NCBI GenBank assembly: GCA_002347815.1
Contig: DDXV01000003.1
Span: 27,501 to 91,500 of the forward strand
DNA length: 64,000 bases
DNA from: Syntrophaceae bacterium UBA2251
GTDB taxonomy: Bacteria > Desulfobacterota > Syntrophia > Syntrophales > UBA2251
Direction of reading: 5' to 3'
The position numbers and the translations under genes were made by a program. The notes beneath the pieces are model-generated. The model was not told the DNA's origin. It saw only the letters and a list, made by a program, of their open reading frames with translations, and made no database searches. Shown here piece by piece: positions 16,811 to 26,583 of this stretch; the first letter of the stretch is position 1; every line of letters starts with the position of its first letter.

Positions 16811-17302
16811 ATGGCACGGACGGACACGACGCCCAGATCCGATATCAGAATCGACAAGGACGGGGTGTGGTTTTACCGCGGACAGGAGATGTTCCGTCGC
16901 GAGATCGTCAATCTTTTCTACGAGCACCTCAAACAGGACGACCTGGGGGAATATCTGATCGACCTGGGGGAGGACAGGTGCTACGTGGATGTCGAGGATG
17001 CCCCCTTCGTTGTCCGCTCGGTTCAGACCGGACCGGTGGAGCGAGGAACCTCGCCCGCGTGCCTTTTGCTCTCCCTGTCGGACGATACCCTGGAACCGCT
17101 GGACCCCGAAACGCTCCGAATCGGCGAGGACAACGTCATGTACTGCCGCGTGAAATGCGGAATCTTCAAGACCCGCTTCTCCCGTGCCGCCTATTATCAG
17201 CTCGCGGAACGGATTGTCTACGATGCCGTGTCCGACCGTTATGAGCTGCACATCGACCACCAACGATACATCCTTCAAACACCCCGGGAAAAGGAGAATT
17301 AA
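16811..17302 (+). CDS. DUF1285-family protein
   Basis: 163-residue cytoplasmic protein matching the DUF1285 pattern: WFYRGQEMFRREIVNLFYEHL, then G.YLIDL..D...VDVEDAPFVV, and a second half around EDNVMYCRVK and RFSRAAYYQLAE. Function is unknown. It starts 6 bases after dtd and ends 2 bases before guaB, so it is in the same operon. Confidence 0.85.
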   Translation: MARTDTTPRSDIRIDKDGVWFYRGQEMFRREIVNLFYEHLKQDDLGEYLIDLGEDRCYVDVEDAPFVVRSVQTGPVERGTSPACLLLSLSDDTLEPLDPETLRIGEDNVMYCRVKCGIFKTRFSRAAYYQLAERIVYDAVSDRYELHIDHQRYILQTPREKEN

Positions 17303-17304
17303 CC

Positions 17305-18765
17305 ATGCTGGACGATCCCATCCGCGAGGCCCTGACCTTCGACGATCTCCTGATGGTCCCCGCGGAATCCGCCATACTGCCGGGGGATGTTGAAACCGCG
17401 ACCTGGCTCACCCCTCGAATCGCCCTCAATATCCCCATCATCAGCGCCGCCATGGATACCGTCACGGAGGCCACGACCGCAATCTGTATGGCCCAGGAGG
17501 GTGGACTCGGTTTCATTCACCGCAACATGAGCATCGAACGCCAGGCCATCGAGGTCGACAAGGTCAAGAAGTCCGAAAGCGGCATGATCGTCGACCCGAT
17601 CACCATCGGCCCCGAGCAACGCGTTCACCATGCCCTGGAGCTCATGAACAAGTATCGGATTTCTGGCGTGCCCGTGGTGAAGGATGGACGGCTCGTCGGT
17701 ATCCTGACCAATCGCGACCTCCGCTTTGAAACGGATCTGGACCAGCCCGTTTCCCACGTCATGACGAAGGAAAACCTGGTGACGGTCTCCTCCAGCATTT
17801 CTCTGGACGAATCCAAGAAGCTTCTCCATAAACACCGGATCGAAAAGCTCCTGGTCGTCGACGATCAGTACCGCCTTAAGGGGCTGATCACGATCAAGGA
17901 CATCGAAAAAATCAAGAAATATCCCCATGCCTGCAAGGATTCCCTGGGACGTCTCCGCGTGGGGGCGGCCGTCGGCATCCTGGACCGCGAAGCCCGCGTC
18001 GATGCGCTCCTCGCGGCGGGCGCCGACGTCATCGTGATCGACACCTCCCACGGTCACTCCCGCGGGGTCATTGAGGCCGTTCGCGCCACGAAGGCGAATT
18101 TCCCCGGTTGTGAGCTGATCGCCGGAAATGTCGCTACCGCGGAAGGCGCGGAGAGTCTGATCCAGGCGGGTGTGGACGCCGTCAAGGTCGGCGTGGGTCC
18201 GGGTTCCATCTGCACGACCCGCGTGATCGCCGGCGTCGGCGTTCCCCAGATGACCGCGATTCGCGACGCCTACCACGCGGCGGCAAAGCACGGCATCCCC
18301 GTGATCGCCGACGGCGGCATCAAATATTCAGGTGACGTTGTCAAGGGCCTGGCCGCCGGCGCCCATGCCGTGATGATCGGCAGCCTCTTTGCCGGGACGG
18401 AGGAAAGTCCGGGGGAAACGATTCTGTTCCAGGGGAGGAGCTACAAGGTCTACCGCGGGATGGGCTCGCTTGAGGCCATGAAAATGGGCAGCCGGGACCG
18501 GTATTATCAGGACGACATGGAGGGGGCCCTGAAGATGGTGCCGGAAGGCATAGAAGGCCGCGTTCCATTCCGGGGCTCCCTGTCGGCGAGCATCCATCAG
18601 CTCATCGGCGGAATCAAGGCCGGGATGGGCTATGTCGGCTGCCAAACCCTCCCGGACCTCCACACAAAGGCGCGCTTCGTCAAGATCACCTCCGCAGGTC
18701 TGCGGGAGAGCCATGTCCACGACGTCATCATCACCAAGGAGGCCCCCAATTACTGGCTGGATTGA
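17305..18765 (+). CDS. guaB: Inosine-5'-monophosphate dehydrogenase
   Basis: Oxidises IMP to XMP with NAD, the committed step of guanine nucleotide synthesis. At 486 residues it has the TIM barrel interrupted by a CBS pair (about residues 95-205). The catalytic Cys is in GPGSICTTRVIAGVG (near residue 303), followed by GGIKYSGD and the GMGSLEAM flap region. The SD AAGGAG stands before ATG 17305, and the DUF1285 stop is 2 bases upstream. guaA is not in the window. Confidence 0.97.
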   Translation: MLDDPIREALTFDDLLMVPAESAILPGDVETATWLTPRIALNIPIISAAMDTVTEATTAICMAQEGGLGFIHRNMSIERQAIEVDKVKKSESGMIVDPITIGPEQRVHHALELMNKYRISGVPVVKDGRLVGILTNRDLRFETDLDQPVSHVMTKENLVTVSSSISLDESKKLLHKHRIEKLLVVDDQYRLKGLITIKDIEKIKKYPHACKDSLGRLRVGAAVGILDREARVDALLAAGADVIVIDTSHGHSRGVIEAVRATKANFPGCELIAGNVATAEGAESLIQAGVDAVKVGVGPGSICTTRVIAGVGVPQMTAIRDAYHAAAKHGIPVIADGGIKYSGDVVKGLAAGAHAVMIGSLFAGTEESPGETILFQGRSYKVYRGMGSLEAMKMGSRDRYYQDDMEGALKMVPEGIEGRVPFRGSLSASIHQLIGGIKAGMGYVGCQTLPDLHTKARFVKITSAGLRESHVHDVIITKEAPNYWLD

Positions 18766-18824
18766 CGCCCCGCGGCCCTTGAAATTCTGGACGGCCTCCG
18801 GGGAGGCAGAGGGTCCCGCATGCC

Positions 18825-21800
18825 ATGAGTGATACCGCTCGCTTCACCCACCTTCATCTGCATACGCAGTACAGTCTGCTCGACGGAACCATCCGCCTGA
18901 ACGATCTCTTCCGCAAGGCCCACGATTTCGGAATGACGGCCATTGCCATGACGGATCACGGCAATATCTACGGTGCCGTCGATTTTTACCAACACGCCGT
19001 TCGGGCCGGCATCAAACCCATCCTCGGGTGCGAGCTTTACGTCGCCCCGCGGAGCCGCTTCACAAAAGGAGGGCAGGGGATCGGCGAGTCCTCTCATCAC
19101 CTGGTCGTCCTCGTCGAAGACGCCGAGGGCTACGACAACCTGAAAAAGTTGGCGACCGCCGCGTTTCTCGAGGGATTCTATTACCGGCCGCGGGTCGACA
19201 AGGAGCTGCTGGCCCGCCATCACAAGGGCCTGATCGGGATGAGCGCCTGTCTGCACGGAGAGATCGCCGAAAGAATCCTCCGCGGCGATGAGGCAGGCGC
19301 CGCGAAGGCGGCCGAGGAGTATCGCCAGATCTTCGGCGCGGGGAATTTTTATCTGGAGATCATGCAGAATGGACTGCCTGAGCAGGCGAAGGCCAATGAA
19401 GGCCTCAGGGCGCTCAGCCACCGCCTCGATCTGCCCCTCGTCGCCACGAACGACTGCCATTATCTGGAAAGGAAAGACGCGGAGGCGCATGAGGTCCTGC
19501 TCTGCATCCAGACGGGCAAGACGCTCGGGGACGCCGACCGGATGCGGTTCGCGACGGATGCCTTCTATTTCCGCTCCCCGGACGAGATGACCGCGCTTTT
19601 CGCCGACTGCCCCGAAGCGATCGCCAACACCGCCGCCATCGCCGACCGGTGCCACTATCAGTTCGACTTCGGCAAGTTCTACCTCCCCCATTTCTCCATC
19701 GATGCGGACGAAACGCTGGACGAGCGACTGGAGCGCAGCGCCCTCGAGGGACTGGAGGCGCTGCTGCCGGATATCGTTCCCGTGGATGATCCCGTGCTGC
19801 GCGAGCGTTACGACCAGCGCCTGCGCGACGAACTGGCCATGATCCGAACCATGGGGTTTGCCGGCTACTTCCTGATCGTTGCCGACTTCGTCAATCATGC
19901 GAAGAAAAACAACATCCCCGTCGGTCCCGGACGCGGCTCCGCGGCGGGGAGTCTCGTGGCTTACGCCACCGGAATCACCAGCATCGACCCGATCCGCTAC
20001 CGCTTGTTTTTCGAGCGATTCCTCAATCCGGACCGGATCAGCATGCCGGACATCGATATCGACTTCTGCCAGGAAGGCCGCGACGACATCATCCGTTACG
20101 TCACCGAGAAATACGGCGCCGATCACGTCGCCCAGATCATCACCTTCGGAAAGATGCAGGCCAAGGCCGTCGTTCGCGACGTCGGCCGCGCCCTCAGCAT
20201 CCCCTACGGCGAGGTCGACCGCATCGCGAAGCTGATTCCGAACATCCTCAACATCTCCCTCGACGAGGCAATCCAGATGGAGCCGCGCCTTCAAGAGGCG
20301 CAAAAAAAGGATGAACGCATCCGCAAACTCCTGGAGTTATCCCTCTCCCTGGAGGGGCTCAACCGGCACGCCTCGACACACGCCGCCGGGGTCGTCATTT
20401 CCGACGTGCCCCTGGTCGAACGCGTCCCCCTCTGCCGGAGCCCCAAGGAGGATGTGGTCACGCAGTTCTCCATGAACGATCTCCAGGAAGTGGGACTGAC
20501 GAAATTCGATTTTCTGGGCCTCAAGACGCTGACCGTCATCAAGAATACGCTGAGATTCATCCAGGAGGGCAGGGGGGTCGAGCTGCGCATGAAGAACCTG
20601 CCCTTGAATGACGAGCAGACCTATCGGCTCCTGATGCGGGGGGAGACGGACGGAGTCTTCCAGCTGGAGAGCTCCGGGATGAAGGACATCCTCGTCAACA
20701 TGAAGCCGGACTGCATCGAGGACGTCATCGCCCTGATCGCCCTGTACCGTCCCGGACCGATGGGGATGGTGCCGGAATTCATCTCCCGGAAGCAGGGGAA
20801 GACGAAGATATCCTACGAAGTTAACGATCTGGAGGATATCCTGCGCGAGACCTACGGCGTCATTCTCTACCAGGAGCAGGTGATGCAGATCGCCAGCGTG
20901 ATCGGCGGCTACACCATGGCGCAGGCCGACACCCTCCGCAAGGTGATGAGCAAGAAGAAAGTGGCGGCCATGGAGAAGGAGAAGCCGCGCTTCCTTTCCG
21001 GGGCGAAGCAGAAGCAGATCCCCGAGCAGAAGGCGATCAGGATCTGGGAGCAGATGGAAAGCTTCGCCGAGTACGGCTTCAACAAGTCCCATAGCACCGC
21101 CTATGCCATGATCTCCTACCAGACGGCCTACCTCAAGGCCCATTATCCGGTTGAATACATGGCGGCCCTGCTGACGAGTGAAAAGGACAACCGTGACAAG
21201 ATCATCAAATACATCGGGGTTTGCCGGGAGATGGGCATCCAGGTTCTGCCCCCCGACATCAACGCCTCCGGACGGGATTTCAGCGTTTCCGGAGAACACA
21301 TTCGCTTCGGTCTGGCCGGGGTAAAGCATGTCGGGATGGGGGCGATCGAGACGATCGTCCAGGCACGGGACTCGGGGGGGAAATTCCGTTCCCTGTTCGA
21401 TTTCTGCTCGCGGGTCGACCTCCGGAAGGTCAACCGCCGGGTCATCGAAAGCCTCATCAAGTGCGGGGCCTTCGATGCGATGGGATGTAAACGCCGCCCG
21501 CTCCTCATGCACCTGGACGAACTGACGGAGCGCATCCACGTCCGTCAGCGTGAGGCCGAAAGCCGCCAGGCGAGCATGTTTGCGGACACGGACGACTCCC
21601 GGGGGACTTCCGCGGACTCGCGGGACGAAACGATTCCCGATCTGCCCGAGTGGGAGCATAAAGAGCGCCTCGCCTACGAGAAGGACACGCTCGGGTTCTA
21701 CATCACGGGTCACCCCCTTTCCAAGTACTCGGAACGCCTCGCCATGCTGGCCGACACGGACTCTTCGTCCCTCGCCGAAAGGCGGGACAAGGAGACGGTG

Positions 21801-22292
21801 GCCATGGGGGGCGTTGTCAACGCCCTGCGCGAGGTCAAGACCCGCCGCAAGGATACGATGGCCTATGTGACCCTCGAGGACCTGAAGGGCTCCTTTGAGT
21901 GCATTTTCTTTTCCGAGATCTACCGGAAGGGGTACGATCTGCTGCACGGGGACGATCCGCTCCTGGTCCGCGGCACGATCGATGTCGGCGAAGAAACCGT
22001 CCGCGTGATGGCTACGGAGATCGAACGTCTGGAGGAGGCGATGGACCGGCCCTTTTCGTCCGTCCATTTTCATCTGACCGCCCGAAACGCGACCGTCGAG
22101 ACGCTTCAGTCCCTGCGTGACCTCCTGATTCGAGACCATCCCGGCAAATGCGATGGATTTGTTCACATTCACGACAAAGGGACGGAAACGGTCGTCTCGC
22201 TCGGAGACGAAACACGCGTGACCGCTTCGACGAGGCTTCAGGACGCCGCGGATGGGCTGATCGGTCAGCGTGGGGCGACGGTCTTCCAATGA
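18825..22292 (+). CDS. dnaE: DNA polymerase III alpha subunit
   Basis: Catalytic subunit of the replicative polymerase. The 1155 residues comprise an N-terminal PHP domain (FTHLHLHTQYSLLDG at the start), the palm with the catalytic Asp triad in PDIDIDF (near residue 407), fingers, a helix-hairpin-helix/beta-binding region and a C-terminal OB-fold region, matching DnaE1. It is not the PolC type. The stop overlaps the next ATG (ATGA at 22289), indicating translational coupling with the UPF0280 gene. Confidence 0.97.
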   Translation: MSDTARFTHLHLHTQYSLLDGTIRLNDLFRKAHDFGMTAIAMTDHGNIYGAVDFYQHAVRAGIKPILGCELYVAPRSRFTKGGQGIGESSHHLVVLVEDAEGYDNLKKLATAAFLEGFYYRPRVDKELLARHHKGLIGMSACLHGEIAERILRGDEAGAAKAAEEYRQIFGAGNFYLEIMQNGLPEQAKANEGLRALSHRLDLPLVATNDCHYLERKDAEAHEVLLCIQTGKTLGDADRMRFATDAFYFRSPDEMTALFADCPEAIANTAAIADRCHYQFDFGKFYLPHFSIDADETLDERLERSALEGLEALLPDIVPVDDPVLRERYDQRLRDELAMIRTMGFAGYFLIVADFVNHAKKNNIPVGPGRGSAAGSLVAYATGITSIDPIRYRLFFERFLNPDRISMPDIDIDFCQEGRDDIIRYVTEKYGADHVAQIITFGKMQAKAVVRDVGRALSIPYGEVDRIAKLIPNILNISLDEAIQMEPRLQEAQKKDERIRKLLELSLSLEGLNRHASTHAAGVVISDVPLVERVPLCRSPKEDVVTQFSMNDLQEVGLTKFDFLGLKTLTVIKNTLRFIQEGRGVELRMKNLPLNDEQTYRLLMRGETDGVFQLESSGMKDILVNMKPDCIEDVIALIALYRPGPMGMVPEFISRKQGKTKISYEVNDLEDILRETYGVILYQEQVMQIASVIGGYTMAQADTLRKVMSKKKVAAMEKEKPRFLSGAKQKQIPEQKAIRIWEQMESFAEYGFNKSHSTAYAMISYQTAYLKAHYPVEYMAALLTSEKDNRDKIIKYIGVCREMGIQVLPPDINASGRDFSVSGEHIRFGLAGVKHVGMGAIETIVQARDSGGKFRSLFDFCSRVDLRKVNRRVIESLIKCGAFDAMGCKRRPLLMHLDELTERIHVRQREAESRQASMFADTDDSRGTSADSRDETIPDLPEWEHKERLAYEKDTLGFYITGHPLSKYSERLAMLADTDSSSLAERRDKETVAMGGVVNALREVKTRRKDTMAYVTLEDLKGSFECIFFSEIYRKGYDLLHGDDPLLVRGTIDVGEETVRVMATEIERLEEAMDRPFSSVHFHLTARNATVETLQSLRDLLIRDHPGKCDGFVHIHDKGTETVVSLGDETRVTASTRLQDAADGLIGQRGATVFQ

Positions 22293-23077
22293 ACGCACGG
22301 ACGGAGAGGGAAGGGCGGCAATCCGGTCCAGATACCCCGGGCCGGCGCTACGAACCCCGGACATACCGAAATCGCATCGCACCGGAAGCGGACCTTCCCG
22401 CCTTTTCCGTCTTTGTAAGGGAAACGGACCTGTTCCTCCGCGCGGACCGTGACTTGTCTCACGAGACGCTGGAGGCCGTCCATGCCTGTCGCGCGCAGAT
22501 CGAAACCTACATCCGACATCATCCCGAATTTCTGCACGCAAGAACCCCCCTTCCCGAAGATCCGCTCGCGCCGGACATCGTCAGGCGGATGCTGCTCGCG
22601 GCACGCCAGGCGGAAGTGGGTCCGATGGCCGCCGTGGCCGGGGCAATCGCGGAATCCGTCGGCCAGAGCCTCCACACCCTCGCGGGTATCTCTAATGTAA
22701 TGGTTGAGAATGGAGGGGATATCTACCTGGATTGCAAAAGGGATCTTCGGGTAGAGATCCATGCGGGTCAATCCCCCCTGAGCGGAAAGATTGCCCTGAT
22801 CATCCGTTCCGACCGGATGCCGCTGGGCGTCTGCACCTCCTCGGGGACGGTCGGCCACTCGTTCAGTTACGGCCGCGCCGACGCGGTCTGCGTCCTGTCC
22901 GGTTCGGCCTCGCTGGCCGATGCCGCCGCCACGCGCATCGGGAACCTGGTCCAATATCCCAAAGACATCGAGAAGGGGTTGAAGATGGCGGAGGGGATCC
23001 CCGGCCTCCGGGGGGTGGTCGTCATCTGCGGAGACCGTCTGGGATTGGCCGGAGACGTCGAGCTGGCCGGGCCATAA
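22289..23077 (+). CDS. UPF0280 family protein (ApbE-related)
   Basis: 262 residues from ATG 22289, which overlaps the dnaE stop. Conserved features include AAVAGAIAE, SNVMVENGGDIYL, a Ser/Gly-rich CTSSGTVGHSFSYGRADAV segment and AAATRIGN. The ENGGD and G..G segments resemble the flavin transferase ApbE, to which this family is distantly related. Biochemical role is unknown. The 23078-23116 gap holds no gene; it separates convergent UPF0280 and dnaJ genes. Confidence 0.85.
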   Translation: MNARTEREGRQSGPDTPGRRYEPRTYRNRIAPEADLPAFSVFVRETDLFLRADRDLSHETLEAVHACRAQIETYIRHHPEFLHARTPLPEDPLAPDIVRRMLLAARQAEVGPMAAVAGAIAESVGQSLHTLAGISNVMVENGGDIYLDCKRDLRVEIHAGQSPLSGKIALIIRSDRMPLGVCTSSGTVGHSFSYGRADAVCVLSGSASLADAAATRIGNLVQYPKDIEKGLKMAEGIPGLRGVVVICGDRLGLAGDVELAGP

Positions 23078-23116
23078 AGTATACATAATGTATCTTATGA
23101 GACGTTGTATCCAGGC

Positions 23117-24070
23117 CTAGAGGCCTTCCTCGTCGAGCTGCCGAATCAGCTTGGCCTGTCTGTCGGTCAGTTTCTTCGGGACCTCGACGGAAATCTTCAC
23201 GTACTGATTCCCCTTTGCAGCCCCCTTGAGGCCCGGGGCGCCGTATCCTTTCATCCTGATCTTGGTATGGTTCTGCGTTCCGGCCGGGATCTTGATCCGT
23301 TTCGTCCCCCCGTCCAGGGTCGGGACATCGAGGACCGTTCCCAAGGCGGCCTGAGAGAAGCGAACCGACCTCTCGACATATAGGTCGTTTCCGTCACGGT
23401 TGAAGATGGGGTGAGGCTGAATCTGGATGTTCATGTACAGATCGCCCGGAGGTCCGCCGCCGGAGCCGGGGGCCCCTTTGCCTGTCAGGCGCAGCTTCTT
23501 TCCGTTCGCGATTCCCGGGGGGATCTTGAAGCTGATCTCCTCGGCCCGGTCCTCCTTCTGGAGGGACAGCTTCTTCTCGGCCCCGAAGACCGATTCCTCC
23601 AAGGAAATTGAAAGGTTGTATTCCAAATCCTGTCCTGCCTGCGGGATGGGGCCGCCGTAAGGTGCGCCTCCCCGGCCGAAAAGGTCCGCAAAGGGGTCGC
23701 CGTCCATCTGCCGGTAGGTGCGCCGACGTCCGCCGTCAGAATAGACCCGCCCTCCCCCGCCGGCGCCGCCGAAGCTGAATCCAAAGCCGCGCAGAATGTC
23801 GTTCAGGTCGAAATTCCGGAAGATGTCTTCCTGGCTGTACCGCTGGCGAAACTGCTCGGCCGAGCCGAACTGATCGTACTGCTGACGCTTTTCGGGATCG
23901 CTGAGGACGGCATAGGCCTCGCTGACCTGCTTGAACTTGTCCTCGGCGGTTTTGTTGTTCGGATTGCGGTCCGGATGGTACTTCAGGGCCAGTTTGCGAT
24001 AGGCCTTCTTGATCTCCTCCGCTGCGGCGGATTTTTCCACACCCAGAATCTTATAATAGTCTTCCGACAC
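23117..24070 (-). CDS. DnaJ/CbpA-type co-chaperone without zinc fingers
   Basis: 317-residue type II J-protein that stimulates DnaK ATPase. The J domain covers residues 1-70 with the HPD motif in KYHPDRNPNN. A Gly/Phe-rich region (GFSFGGAGGGG) follows, and then two C-terminal beta-sandwich domains that bind clients. The four CXXCXGXG repeats of DnaJ are absent, so it is closer to CbpA. It has its own promoter (24115-24142), separating it from iorB upstream. Confidence 0.92.
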   Translation of the reverse strand: MSEDYYKILGVEKSAAAEEIKKAYRKLALKYHPDRNPNNKTAEDKFKQVSEAYAVLSDPEKRQQYDQFGSAEQFRQRYSQEDIFRNFDLNDILRGFGFSFGGAGGGGRVYSDGGRRRTYRQMDGDPFADLFGRGGAPYGGPIPQAGQDLEYNLSISLEESVFGAEKKLSLQKEDRAEEISFKIPPGIANGKKLRLTGKGAPGSGGGPPGDLYMNIQIQPHPIFNRDGNDLYVERSVRFSQAALGTVLDVPTLDGGTKRIKIPAGTQNHTKIRMKGYGAPGLKGAAKGNQYVKISVEVPKKLTDRQAKLIRQLDEEGL

Positions 24071-24114
24071 GGCAAAACCCCTTCCTTGGTCAGTCGGCGA
24101 ACGTCTTCCGCGCT

Positions 24115-24142
24115 AAAATACCCATTGTCCGGGCCTTGTCAA
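24115..24142 (-). promoter_or_regulatory. Probable sigma70-type promoter of the dnaJ-like gene
   Basis: On the minus strand TTGACA (24142-24137), 16 bases, TATTTT (24120-24115), about 45 bases before the ATG at 24070. It lies between iorB and the dnaJ-like gene. Confidence 0.65.
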
Positions 24143-24161
24143 GGAAGCCGGCCGCGCCTGC

Positions 24162-24767
24162 TCAGGCCGCTCTTCCGAGATGAAAGGCCTTGAGGTTGGC
24201 GTCGACGAGCTTGGCGGGAAAGGAGGTCTTGAGGACCTCGTTCCACCCGGACGCCTCGAGCGGCAGATAGCGGCTCAACACGCCCAGCATCACGGTATTT
24301 TCCGTCCGTGGATTCCCGGCGCGGACGCCCATCTCCAGCGCCCGGACCATCTTGACGGAGCTTGGGGGCAGGGGGAGCAGCGTGAGGATATCGTCCGGAT
24401 AACGGGCGTCGCCCAGATTGACGGCAGGGGGGTAGATTTCGGTGTCGTTGACGATTGCGATCCCCTCCGCACGGAGATAATCGAGATAGCGGAGCGCCTC
24501 CATCTTCTCGAACGCGAGCAGGATCCCCACTTCGCCCTTCTTGGCGATGGGGGAATGGACGCTCGTCCCGTAGCGGACGTGGCTTGTCACGCAGCCGCCC
24601 CGCTGCGCCATGCCGTGGACTTCACTCTTCTTCACGTCGAGGCCGGCGCGCATCATGACCTCGCAGAGGATGTCGCTTGCGCGCAGGATGCCCTGCCCTC
24701 CCACACCGGCCATCAGAATACTCCGGACCGGTGTATCCCCCATCGTACGGTCCTTTGATTTGCTCAT
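24162..24767 (-). CDS. iorB: Indolepyruvate:ferredoxin oxidoreductase, beta subunit
   Basis: Gamma-type 2-oxoacid oxidoreductase subunit. At 201 residues it carries GVGGQGILRASDILCE at the N-terminus and the KKSEVHGMAQRGG signature. Together with IorA it converts aryl pyruvates (from Trp, Phe, Tyr) to aryl-acetyl-CoA, CO2 and reduced ferredoxin in anaerobes. The start is 4 bases after the iorA stop. The adjacent aryl-CoA chemistry fits the LIV/phenylacetate-ligase operon found 15 kb away. Confidence 0.93.
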   Translation of the reverse strand: MSKSKDRTMGDTPVRSILMAGVGGQGILRASDILCEVMMRAGLDVKKSEVHGMAQRGGCVTSHVRYGTSVHSPIAKKGEVGILLAFEKMEALRYLDYLRAEGIAIVNDTEIYPPAVNLGDARYPDDILTLLPLPPSSVKMVRALEMGVRAGNPRTENTVMLGVLSRYLPLEASGWNEVLKTSFPAKLVDANLKAFHLGRAA

Positions 24768-24771
24768 CCCT

Positions 24772-26574
24772 TCACTCCTCCCCGGCGACGATCGCGCCGG
24801 CCTTGCATAACTGCTGGCACACGGTACATCCGTTGCAGAGTTGCGGATCGATGACCGCGTTCCCTTCCTGCTTTTTGGTATTTCTCACGATTTGATCCGG
24901 GGCCTGGTCCGAAAATTTAAGCCAGGAGATCGGGGGGCATCCCAATCCGAGACAGGTCCGGCAGCCGATGCACTTGCCCGGGTCGACGCGGAGCGGCTTT
25001 TGCGGCGGTCCCGCTACGCGGCGGAAAAGCACGCAGGACCGGCGGGAGATGACCAGGGACGGTCCGCTCCGGGCGAGTTCCTCCCGGATGACCGCGCGGG
25101 TTTGCCGGATGTCGTACGGATCGATCACGCGGACCTGATCGATCCCCAGGGCCTCGGCCAGACGTTCAAAATCGAGGGCCTTGGCCGGCTGGCCCTGCAG
25201 GGTGAACCCGGTGGCGGGATGTTCCTGCATCCCGGTCATGGCGGTGGTCCGGTTGTCGCAGATGATGAAGACGCAGTCGCTGCGGTTATAGGCCGCATTG
25301 AGCAGCGACGTGATGCCCGAATGGATGAAGGTGGAATCCCCGATGACGCCGACCACCTTCCCCTCCCCCTTTTTACCCAGGGCCTTGCTCATGCCGTGCG
25401 CCATGCCGATGCTGGCGCCCATGCAGATGCAGGCGTGCAGGCCCTCCAGGGGTTTCATGAAGGAAAGGGTATAGCAGCCGATGTCGCCGGCCGCGAAGAC
25501 CTTCAGTTTCCCGAGGACATAGAAGAGCCCCCGATGGGGGCATCCCGGGCACAGGTTCGGCGGCCGCGGGGGCACGACGGGCGAAACATACGGCGAATCC
25601 TCCACGGAATCCGTCCGCAGCGCGCGTTCGACGACCCCCGGATCGAATTCGTTCGTATAGGGAAAGGCGTCCTTCCCGGTGACGGGGATGCCCATGGCGC
25701 GGATCTGCTCTTCGAGGAAGGGATCCAGTTCCTCGATCACGACCAGTCGGTCGACCCGGGCCGCGAAGTCCCGGATCGCCCTTTCGGGAAGCGGATGGAC
25801 CATGCCGAGCTTGAGATAGGAATAATCGGGAAAGACATCCTTGGCGTAATGATACGGGATGCCGGCGGTAATCACGCCGATGCCGGTCCGGTTGATCTCG
25901 ACCCTGTTCTCGGGAAATGTCTCGGCGAAGGCCTTCAGGGCCTGCATGCGTTTTTCCACCTCGATGCGCCGCAGCCGCGCCATGGCCGGGACCATCACGT
26001 ATTTGGGGGCGTTGAAGCGGATCTGGGTCGTATCCTCCACCGGAACGGGATCGGCAATCTCCACGATGGACTTGGAATGGGATACGCGGGTCGTGGTGCG
26101 GAGGAAGACCGGCGTGTCGAACTGCGCGCTCAAGGCGAAGGCGATCTTGATGAAGGCGTATGCCTCGGCGCTGTCGGCGGGCTCCAGCATGGGAATCTTG
26201 GCGAACTTGGCGTAATTGCGGTTGTCCTGCTCGTTCTGGGAACTGTGGAGGGAGGGGTCGTCGGCCGTGACGATGACGAGGGCGCCGTTGGTTCCCGTAT
26301 AGCTCACGGTGAAGAGCGGATCGGCGGCAACATTGACGCCGACATGCTTCATGACCGCCATGGCCTTCGTTCCGGCAAGTGCGGCGCCGATGGCGCACTC
26401 AAGGCCGACCTTCTCGTTCGGGCACCATTCGGCATAGACGCCGTCATAGCGTGCGAACGACTCCATGATTTCCGTGCTGGGGGTGCCCGGATAGCCGCTC
26501 GCAAACCGGACGCCGCATTCGTATGCCCCCCGGGCGATGGCCTCGTTGCCGGACATCAATGTTCTGTTCTTCAT
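24772..26574 (-). CDS. iorA: Indolepyruvate:ferredoxin oxidoreductase, alpha subunit
   Basis: 600-residue large subunit with the pyrimidine-binding N-terminal half (MSGNEAIARGAYECGVRFASGYPGTPSTE), a TPP-binding region (GDIGCYTL, GDSTFIHSGI) and two C-terminal ferredoxin-type cluster motifs. The second is classical (CNGCTVCQQLC). The first reads CIGCRTCLGLGCPP, the modified spacing typical of IOR enzymes. Reaction: aryl pyruvate + CoA + oxidised ferredoxin to aryl-acetyl-CoA + CO2. It is cotranscribed with iorB downstream and follows a TPR gene by 9 bases. Confidence 0.95.
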   Translation of the reverse strand: MKNRTLMSGNEAIARGAYECGVRFASGYPGTPSTEIMESFARYDGVYAEWCPNEKVGLECAIGAALAGTKAMAVMKHVGVNVAADPLFTVSYTGTNGALVIVTADDPSLHSSQNEQDNRNYAKFAKIPMLEPADSAEAYAFIKIAFALSAQFDTPVFLRTTTRVSHSKSIVEIADPVPVEDTTQIRFNAPKYVMVPAMARLRRIEVEKRMQALKAFAETFPENRVEINRTGIGVITAGIPYHYAKDVFPDYSYLKLGMVHPLPERAIRDFAARVDRLVVIEELDPFLEEQIRAMGIPVTGKDAFPYTNEFDPGVVERALRTDSVEDSPYVSPVVPPRPPNLCPGCPHRGLFYVLGKLKVFAAGDIGCYTLSFMKPLEGLHACICMGASIGMAHGMSKALGKKGEGKVVGVIGDSTFIHSGITSLLNAAYNRSDCVFIICDNRTTAMTGMQEHPATGFTLQGQPAKALDFERLAEALGIDQVRVIDPYDIRQTRAVIREELARSGPSLVISRRSCVLFRRVAGPPQKPLRVDPGKCIGCRTCLGLGCPPISWLKFSDQAPDQIVRNTKKQEGNAVIDPQLCNGCTVCQQLCKAGAIVAGEE

Positions 26575-26583
26575 GTCATGACC

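Noticed and set aside
20337..22541. Very long open frame on the minus strand opposite dnaE (and similar ones opposite aspS, the citrate-synthase-like gene, recG, iorA and hisS)
   Set aside because: High-GC antisense frames with Arg/Gly/Asp/Val-rich content, no recognisable motifs, no SD; the opposite-strand genes have unmistakable motifs.
23079..23096. Small inverted repeat ATACAT-A-ATGTAT between UPF0280 and dnaJ
   Set aside because: Lies between convergent genes, lacks a T run and has no promoter nearby; probably chance in a short AT-rich spacer.
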